Source: Agathobaculum butyriciproducens
GTDB lineage: Bacteria; Bacillota; Clostridia; Oscillospirales; Butyricicoccaceae
Reading direction: 5' to 3'
Assembly (NCBI GenBank): GCA_003096535.1
Contig: QEKJ01000002.1
Location: forward strand, 62,001-126,000
Length of the DNA stretch: 64,000 nt
Within the stretch, counting starts at the first letter, position 1. The number at the start of each line of letters is the position of its first letter. Made by a program: the position numbers and the translations under genes. Below, in pieces: positions 58,391 through 64,000 of the stretch. The notes under the pieces are model-generated. The model ran no database searches. It was not told the origin of the DNA and was given only the letters and a program-made list of their open reading frames with translations.

Positions 58391-59593
58391 ATGGCAAAAT
58401 TGATTGAAATCACAGGGAAAGCCCTTTCGGGAGAATGGGGAACTGATGATGAAACGGGATGTGGAATTCCTGTACTCAGAACCACTAACTTCACAAACGA
58501 GGGCATTGTTAATTATCGTAATGTGGTTACGAGAACCATTACAAAGAAGAAAATTGCAGAAAAATATCTACGTCAAGGAGATATTATCATCGAAAAGTCA
58601 GGTGGTAGCGATAAGCAACCTGTAGGTCGAGTCATTTATTTCGATGGGCCAGATAGCACCTATTTATTCAATAATTTTACTGGTTTACTAAGAGTAAAAG
58701 ATAGAAATGTATGGTATCCACGATATGTGTTTTATTCCCTTTTTTTTAATTATCGAAGAGGTGGAACAAAAGCATTCGAAAATAAAACAACTGGTCTCCA
58801 CAATCTAAAAGTAGATGATTATGTGTCTCGATGTGAGGTGAGAGTAGAAAATATTCAAAAACAGGTTGCAATTTGCGAACAACTTGATCGAATTTTTGAT
58901 ATTATCAGAGCGCGTCAGCAGCAACTCCAAAAGCTGGATGAACTAATTAAAGCCCGATTTGTAGAACTCTTTGGGGATTTGGAAAGCAATCCTTTCGATT
59001 GGCCGGTGTGTGCCTTGAAGGAATTGGTTAGTATTGAACCACAAAATGGGTTGTATAAGCCTCAATCAGCTTATGTACAGGATGGATCAGGCTTCCCAAT
59101 CGTTAGGATAGATGCCTTCTACAACGGCAGAGTTACCGACTTTTCAGCACTAAAACGTTTGGAATGTTCTGAATCCGAAGTTCAAAGATATCTGCTTCAG
59201 GAGGACGATATTGTTATTAACCGTGTGAATAGCATTGAATATTTGGGGAAATGTGCACATATTAAAGGATTACTTGAAGAAACGGTTTTTGAATCCAACA
59301 TGATGCGACTTCATTTGGATGATACAGTTATGAATGCAGTTTTTGCCACGAAGTTATTGTGCTCCCAATATATGCACAAACAAATTATGATTCGAGCAAA
59401 GAAGGCAGTCAACCAGGCAAGCATTAATCAGCAGGATGTATTAAGCTTTCGTATGTTTGTTCCGCCACTTGAGCTCCAAGAGCAATTCGCGGCCTTCGTC
59501 GAACAAACCGACAAATCAAAATCTGTCGTACAGAAAGCCTTGGATGAGGCGCAGCTGCTTTTTGACAGCCTGATGCAGCAGTATTTCGGATAA
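58391..59593 (+). CDS. hsdS: Type I restriction specificity subunit HsdS (first)
   Basis: 400 residues: two target recognition domains (about 1-150 and 205-360) separated by a helical spacer with KLDELIKARFVELFGD (about 183-200), and a C-terminal helix (QLLFDSLMQQYFG). Each recognition domain reads one half of a bipartite DNA site. It starts directly after the direct repeat and ends with a 23-bp block (59499-59521) that is identical to one in hsdS2. Confidence 0.88.
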   Translation: MAKLIEITGKALSGEWGTDDETGCGIPVLRTTNFTNEGIVNYRNVVTRTITKKKIAEKYLRQGDIIIEKSGGSDKQPVGRVIYFDGPDSTYLFNNFTGLLRVKDRNVWYPRYVFYSLFFNYRRGGTKAFENKTTGLHNLKVDDYVSRCEVRVENIQKQVAICEQLDRIFDIIRARQQQLQKLDELIKARFVELFGDLESNPFDWPVCALKELVSIEPQNGLYKPQSAYVQDGSGFPIVRIDAFYNGRVTDFSALKRLECSESEVQRYLLQEDDIVINRVNSIEYLGKCAHIKGLLEETVFESNMMRLHLDDTVMNAVFATKLLCSQYMHKQIMIRAKKAVNQASINQQDVLSFRMFVPPLELQEQFAAFVEQTDKSKSVVQKALDEAQLLFDSLMQQYFG

Positions 59594-59628
59594 AATCAAT
59601 TAAACCAAGGGCAATGCGCCGGTGCAGG

Positions 59629-59660
59629 ATGATGGTACACGGATAAAGGAGTACCATCAT
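59629..59660 (+). promoter_or_regulatory. Inverted repeat overlapping the recombinase start codon
   Basis: ATGATGGTAC (59629-59638) and GTACCATCAT (59651-59660), spaced 12 bp. AAGGA lies in the loop and the ATG begins at 59659 in the right arm. It could sequester translation initiation or be a recombination site. Confidence 0.55.
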
Positions 59661-60627
59661 GGAAGAAAAGTTAGTGCATATTTTGAACGAAATGGCTGAA
59701 TATCTGAGCATTTCTCAGATGAAAAAACTGCAGGAGGTACTGCTCAAGAACCTTTCTGAAGCCGAAGCACACAAAACCGAGGTATCTAACACAGAATATC
59801 TGCAAATGTTCCTCGATGCCAAGAAAATCGAAGGCTGCTCGGAACGCACACTGCAATATTACCGTGTAACGGTGGAGCACCTGCTGTGCAGCATTTCCAC
59901 GCCGGTCCGCAAAATGAATACGGAGGAAATCCGCAGTTATCTTTCGGGTTATCAGCAGATCAACGGCTGTGGAAAGGTCACGGTAGATAATATCCGCCGA
60001 AATATTTCGAGCTTTTTCTCCTGGCTGGAGGAAGAAGACTACATTTTGAAAAGTCCCATGCGACGGATTCACAAAATCAAAACCAAACAGCAGGTCAAGG
60101 AGATTATTTCTGATGAAGCGATCGAGCAGCTGCGCGATCATTGTTCCTGTTCTCGAGATTTGGCTATGATTGATTTGCTGTATTCCACAGGTATTCGTGT
60201 GGGTGAACTGGTCAATCTGAATATTGCTGATGTGAATTTTGAAGCTCGAGAATGTGTGGTATTCGGCAAGGGCGACAAGGAGCGCAGAGTGTATTTCGAT
60301 GCCAAAGCCAAACTGCACTTGCAAAATTATTTGAATAGCCGTTCTGACGGTAATCCGGCACTGTTTGTCACCCTTGATGCTCCCCATGATCGGTTAAAGA
60401 TCAGTGGTGTGGAGGTGCGTTTGCGCACCTTGGGAAGATGTGTGAATCTGACGAAAATTCATCCACATAAGTTCCGCCGAACGATGGCAACACGCGCGAT
60501 TGATAAGGGTATGCCTATCGAACAGGTGCAGAAAATCCTTGGCCATTCGCAGATTGATACCACCATGAAATACGCCATGGTCAACCAGACTAATGTGAAA
60601 ACATCCCACCAGAAGTTTATCGCCTGA
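59659..60627 (+). CDS. Tyrosine recombinase (XerC/D-like) within the hsdS locus
   Basis: 322 residues. N-terminal SAM-like core-binding domain (about 45-130) and a catalytic domain with R180 (STGIRVGEL), K204/K207 (FGKGDKER), H270 and R273 (HPHKFRR), H296 (LGHSQIDTT) and the nucleophile Y305 (MKYAMVNQ): complete. Recombinases at hsdS loci (CreX/PsrA type) shuffle recognition domains. Here the two hsdS genes are in direct orientation, so deletion or exchange rather than inversion is expected. Confidence 0.9.
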   Translation: MEEKLVHILNEMAEYLSISQMKKLQEVLLKNLSEAEAHKTEVSNTEYLQMFLDAKKIEGCSERTLQYYRVTVEHLLCSISTPVRKMNTEEIRSYLSGYQQINGCGKVTVDNIRRNISSFFSWLEEEDYILKSPMRRIHKIKTKQQVKEIISDEAIEQLRDHCSCSRDLAMIDLLYSTGIRVGELVNLNIADVNFEARECVVFGKGDKERRVYFDAKAKLHLQNYLNSRSDGNPALFVTLDAPHDRLKISGVEVRLRTLGRCVNLTKIHPHKFRRTMATRAIDKGMPIEQVQKILGHSQIDTTMKYAMVNQTNVKTSHQKFIA

Positions 60628-60633
60628 TACAAC

Positions 60634-60653
60634 TTCGGATTTGTGGGGATGAA
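60634..60653 (+). repeat. Direct repeat, copy 2, before hsdS2
   Basis: Same 20 bp as 58369-58388. The distance between copies is 2265 bp and holds hsdS1 and the recombinase gene. Confidence 0.85.
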
Positions 60654-61762
60654 TGATGAAATACAGACTTGGAGAAATATGTGATGTTGTTTCTGGAGGG
60701 ACTCCTTCAAGGGCAACCGCAGAATTTTGGGACGGTGGCACTATCCCGTGGATAAAAATAGGAAATATACAGAGAAAGTACGTAGATGAAGCGGATGAGT
60801 ATATTACACAGGCGGGACTCGAGGGTTCGTCTGCAAAAATGCTTTCAGCTGGAACCATTCTATTTACTATTTTTGCAACGCTTGGCGAAGTAGGAATATT
60901 AACAATAGAAGCTTGCACAAATCAAGCTATTGCGGGAATTACTATTAAAAACCAGTCTGATATTTTAACAGACTATCTGTACTATTTCCTTAAATCTCAG
61001 AAGTCATGTATAGCTGCTTTGGGACGAGGAGTAGCGCAGAATAACATTAATCTTTCGATATTACGAAATTTCGAGGTGCCGATACCTGACTTGCCGATGC
61101 AAAAGCAAATAGTGGCTATACTTGATAAAACTGCGAAGGTTGTTGAAGTCCGTCAGCAGCAACTGCAGCAACTGGACGAACTGGTCAAAGCCCGATTTGT
61201 CGAATTGTTTGGTGATGGAAACCATCCGCACATAGCACTGATAGATCTTATAATTGAAGGTGCAGGGCTGTCCTACGGAATAGTGCAACCTGGCGACGAT
61301 GGCACGGGAGATATGGGAGTTCTACGCCCTGTCGATATGGTAGATGGTAAGATATCGACTGCATCGATTAAGTACATTGATCGTTCTATCGGTGACGGAT
61401 TCAAAAAAACCGAGCTATACGGAGATGAATTGCTTATTACCGTGAGAGGAACGACAGGAATAACTGCATTAACCGATATCCGCTTCAATGGGATGAATGT
61501 CACCCGTGGTATAGCAGTTGTCCGATATGATCGTAATAAAATCAATCCTGTGTATCTGAATGCCTATCTCAATACAGATGAGAGTCAGCGGTACATACAA
61601 GAGCATACAAGGGGTGCCACACTGCAGCAAATCAACCTATCTGATTTGCGGGTGCAGCAGATTATGGTTCCTCCATTGGCACTTCAAGAACAGATGGCGG
61701 CCTTCATCGAACAAACCGACAAATCAAAAGTTGTAGTACAAGATGAGGTCAATGGTCTTTAG
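60653..61762 (+). CDS. hsdS: Type I restriction specificity subunit HsdS (second)
   Basis: 369 residues; alignment with hsdS1 favours the second ATG at 60656. Two recognition domains differing from those of hsdS1 (start LGEICDVVSGGTPSR; second IDLIIEGAGLSYGIVQPGDDG), sharing the spacer QLDELVKARFVELFGD and the C-terminal block. It ends early: after DEVNGL the TAG at 61760 is followed in frame by LLYNRFLKEV, so the last helix is lost by a stop. May be a donor or an active alternative subunit. Confidence 0.85.
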   Translation: MMKYRLGEICDVVSGGTPSRATAEFWDGGTIPWIKIGNIQRKYVDEADEYITQAGLEGSSAKMLSAGTILFTIFATLGEVGILTIEACTNQAIAGITIKNQSDILTDYLYYFLKSQKSCIAALGRGVAQNNINLSILRNFEVPIPDLPMQKQIVAILDKTAKVVEVRQQQLQQLDELVKARFVELFGDGNHPHIALIDLIIEGAGLSYGIVQPGDDGTGDMGVLRPVDMVDGKISTASIKYIDRSIGDGFKKTELYGDELLITVRGTTGITALTDIRFNGMNVTRGIAVVRYDRNKINPVYLNAYLNTDESQRYIQEHTRGATLQQINLSDLRVQQIMVPPLALQEQMAAFIEQTDKSKVVVQDEVNGL

Positions 61763-61799
61763 CTGCTATACAATCGTTTTTTGAAAGAGGTGATTATTT

Positions 61800-64000
61800 A
61801 TGACCAATTTTGACATTTTTGATGCCATCCCACAATTTGAATCTTTCGCTTCAGTAGCTGTCTCGGCTGAGCGTATTTTACATATCGACGCCTCTGCCTG
61901 TGTGTTGAACTGCCGCAGGGCGATGGAGTTCGCCGTGAAGTGGATGTATTCCGTGGATAAAGCACTGGTCATGCCGTATCAAGATACGCTGGTAAGCCTT
62001 ATGAATACTGAGGATTTCCGTGATATTGTGGGTACGGATATCTGGCGGCGAATGGATTTTATTCGCCGTATGGGCAATAACGCCGCCCATACCGGAAAAA
62101 AGATCACCGAAGAGCAGGCGGCGCTGTGTCTGGAAAACCTCTATGTATTTCTGGATTTCGTAGCATATTGTTACGGTGAAAACTATACCGAGGGACATTT
62201 TGACCGTGATCTGTTGACACAGCCCCCCGAAATGCCTGCTGTTTCGATGCAAGGGACGACGGAGGTTGATTTGGCGGCACTCATGGCAGAGAATGCCGCA
62301 CTGAAAGAAGAGCTCACTGCTCGTCGTGCCGTGCAGCAGCAGACCTATGTGCCCAAGCCCCTTGATCTGTCGGAATATAAGACACGTAAGCTGTATATCG
62401 ACACTATGCTCACCGATGTGGGCTGGACTGAGGGTAAAGACTGGCGGGGCGAGGTGGAACTGCCCGGTATGCCCAATAAGAGTGAGGTGGGATATGCGGA
62501 CTATGTACTCTACGGCGATGATGGCCGTCCATTGGCGGTGGTGGAGGCTAAGCGCACTTGCGTAGATGTCGCTAAAGGACGACAGCAGGCAAAATTGTAT
62601 GCTGATCTGCTGGAAAAGGAGTACCACCGTCGTCCGGTCATCTTTCTGACGAACGGCTTTGAGACGCGCATTACTGATAACATCTATCCGGAACGCAGGT
62701 GCGCTGCAATTTATTCCAAGCGAGATTTGGAAAAGCTGTTTAATCTCCAGAGTATGCGAACAAGCCTGAAAAACATTATGGTGAACCGCAGCATTGCAGG
62801 GCGCTACTATCAGGAGGGTGCAATCAAAGCAACCTGTGATGCCTTTGCGCGCAATCGCCGCAAGGCTCTGCTGGTTATGGCTACCGGTTCCGGCAAGACG
62901 AGAACTGTTATCGCTCTGTGTGATGTATTGCTTCAGCACGGCTGGGTGAAGAATATCCTCTTTCTGGCCGACCGTAACAGTCTGGTGACACAAGCTAAAC
63001 GCAGCTTTGTGAATCTATTGCCCGATCTCTCTGTCACCAATCTCTGTGAGGAGAAGGACAACTATACCGCTCATTGTGTCTTTTCCACCTATCAGACCAT
63101 GTACAATGTCATTGACAGCGTGCAGGATGAGGCGGGCAAGCTCTTTACCTGCGGCCACTTTGATTTGGTGATCTGCGATGAGGCACACCGCTCGGTTTAT
63201 AACAAGTACCGGGATATTTTCAACTATTTTGATGCGCCGTTAGTGGGTCTGACCGCTACCCCTAAAGACGAAATCGACAAGAATACTTATGAAATTTTTG
63301 AGTTGGAAAACGGCGTCCCTACTTATGGCTATGAACTGGCGCAAGCGGTGAAGGACGGCTATTTGGTGGATTTCCTATCTGTGGAAACAAAGCTGAAATT
63401 CATTGAGCAGGGCATTGTTTACGACGAGCTTTCCGACGAGGACAAGGCGGCTTATGAAGACACCTTTGAAGACGAAAACGGAGAGTTACCAGAGCGTATT
63501 GCGGCCGCTGCACTGAATGAGTGGATTTTTAACGAAGATACCATTCGGCAAGTGTTGCATACGCTGATATCTAACGGCCTGACTATCGACTACGGCAATA
63601 AACTTGGTAAAACCATTATATTTGCAAAGAACCATACCCACGCGGAGAAAATTCTTGAGGTTTTTAATCGTGAGTATCCGTACTTACCCGGCTTTGCCAA
63701 GGTCATCGATAATTATATGACCTATGCTCAAAGTGCAATCGACGAGTTTTCTGACCCGAAGAAGCTGCCGCAAATCGCCATTTCTGTGGATATGCTGGAT
63801 ACTGGCATTGATGTGCCGGAAATATTGAATCTGGTATTCTTCAAAAAAGTCATGAGTAAGGCAAAGTTCTGGCAGATGATCGGCCGCGGCACGCGCCTAT
63901 GCCCCAGTTTGATTGACGGTAAAGATAAGGACAAGTTTTATATTTTTGATTTCTGCGGCAACTTTGAGTTCTTCCGCATGAATAAGGGAAAAGCAACCGC
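61800..64000 (+). CDS. hsdR: Type I restriction enzyme R subunit (HsdR), 3' end beyond window
   Basis: At least 733 residues from ATG 61800 (AAAGAGGTGATT upstream), frame still open at the window end. An N-terminal DUF4145-like helical part (about 1-125), a restriction nuclease domain with ADYVLYGDDGRPLAVVEAKR (Asp and ExK, around 240-258), helicase Walker A ATGSGKT (about 360) and DEAH (460), TATPKDE, and a helicase C domain (VDMLDTGIDVPEI, QMIGRGTR). It translocates and cuts DNA unmodified at HsdS sites. Confidence 0.92.
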   Translation, partial: MTNFDIFDAIPQFESFASVAVSAERILHIDASACVLNCRRAMEFAVKWMYSVDKALVMPYQDTLVSLMNTEDFRDIVGTDIWRRMDFIRRMGNNAAHTGKKITEEQAALCLENLYVFLDFVAYCYGENYTEGHFDRDLLTQPPEMPAVSMQGTTEVDLAALMAENAALKEELTARRAVQQQTYVPKPLDLSEYKTRKLYIDTMLTDVGWTEGKDWRGEVELPGMPNKSEVGYADYVLYGDDGRPLAVVEAKRTCVDVAKGRQQAKLYADLLEKEYHRRPVIFLTNGFETRITDNIYPERRCAAIYSKRDLEKLFNLQSMRTSLKNIMVNRSIAGRYYQEGAIKATCDAFARNRRKALLVMATGSGKTRTVIALCDVLLQHGWVKNILFLADRNSLVTQAKRSFVNLLPDLSVTNLCEEKDNYTAHCVFSTYQTMYNVIDSVQDEAGKLFTCGHFDLVICDEAHRSVYNKYRDIFNYFDAPLVGLTATPKDEIDKNTYEIFELENGVPTYGYELAQAVKDGYLVDFLSVETKLKFIEQGIVYDELSDEDKAAYEDTFEDENGELPERIAAAALNEWIFNEDTIRQVLHTLISNGLTIDYGNKLGKTIIFAKNHTHAEKILEVFNREYPYLPGFAKVIDNYMTYAQSAIDEFSDPKKLPQIAISVDMLDTGIDVPEILNLVFFKKVMSKAKFWQMIGRGTRLCPSLIDGKDKDKFYIFDFCGNFEFFRMNKGKAT

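Overview
The window reads as chromosome of a Gram-positive, spore-forming clostridium. Evidence: cotJABC and spoIIID sporulation genes, Firmicutes-type ribosome binding sites, a Tn916-like conjugative element, an agr locus, and a four-gene Na+-pumping decarboxylase operon. The moderately high GC with many GCG/CGC codons in core genes suggests Oscillospirales (Butyricicoccus/Agathobaculum-like); this placement is inference.

Layout. 1-9.8 kb: core genes (Na/Pi cotransporter tail, M23 peptidase, phospholipase C-like protein, ychF, iclR-mnmM-zinc ribbon, acyl-CoA ligase, fabF). 10.06-39.62 kb: a 29.56-kb integrative conjugative element (ICE) inside cotJC. It has the Tn916 gene order (two DUF961, FtsK-like coupling protein, oriT, relaxase, TcpD, ArdA, TcpE, VirB4, VirB6-like, CwlT, TcpC), then cargo (two secreted proteins, agrC/agrA, XRE regulator, an agrB'-'agrD fusion), a sigma-like gene, a structured RNA region, a PAPS-reductase-like gene, a 1604-aa SLH/DUF11 surface protein and a large serine recombinase. 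39.6-49.4 kb: the cotJ 5' half, core genes, a helicase-Nudix pair, decayed remnants of another mobile element and tRNA-Arg(CCT). 49.6-54.2 kb: oxaloacetate decarboxylase operon and a TetR regulator. 54.36 kb to the end: a second inserted element cutting spoIIID after codon 38. It carries a Tn916-type oriT copy, a Fic protein and a type I restriction-modification operon with two hsdS genes and a tyrosine recombinase.

Main points. (1) Both large elements interrupt genes that in known spore formers are used in the mother cell. The cotJC insertion can be resolved to a 2-bp core, and excision would restore an intact 203-codon gene, the architecture of skin-type intervening elements. (2) A ~250-260-bp element occurs twice in opposite orientation, each time bracketed by a perfect duplication of the local Rho-independent terminator hairpin (32 bp and 19 bp). 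(3) The ICE agr locus has an in-frame agrB'-'agrD fusion that keeps the autoinducer region but lacks the processing part of AgrB. (4) Decayed 3' ends of tcpC and agrC between the two cargo genes show a recombined cargo module. (5) The second element has a near copy of the ICE oriT and no relaxase in view, so it may be mobilised by the first. No computation was run; family names come from recognising motifs and gene order.
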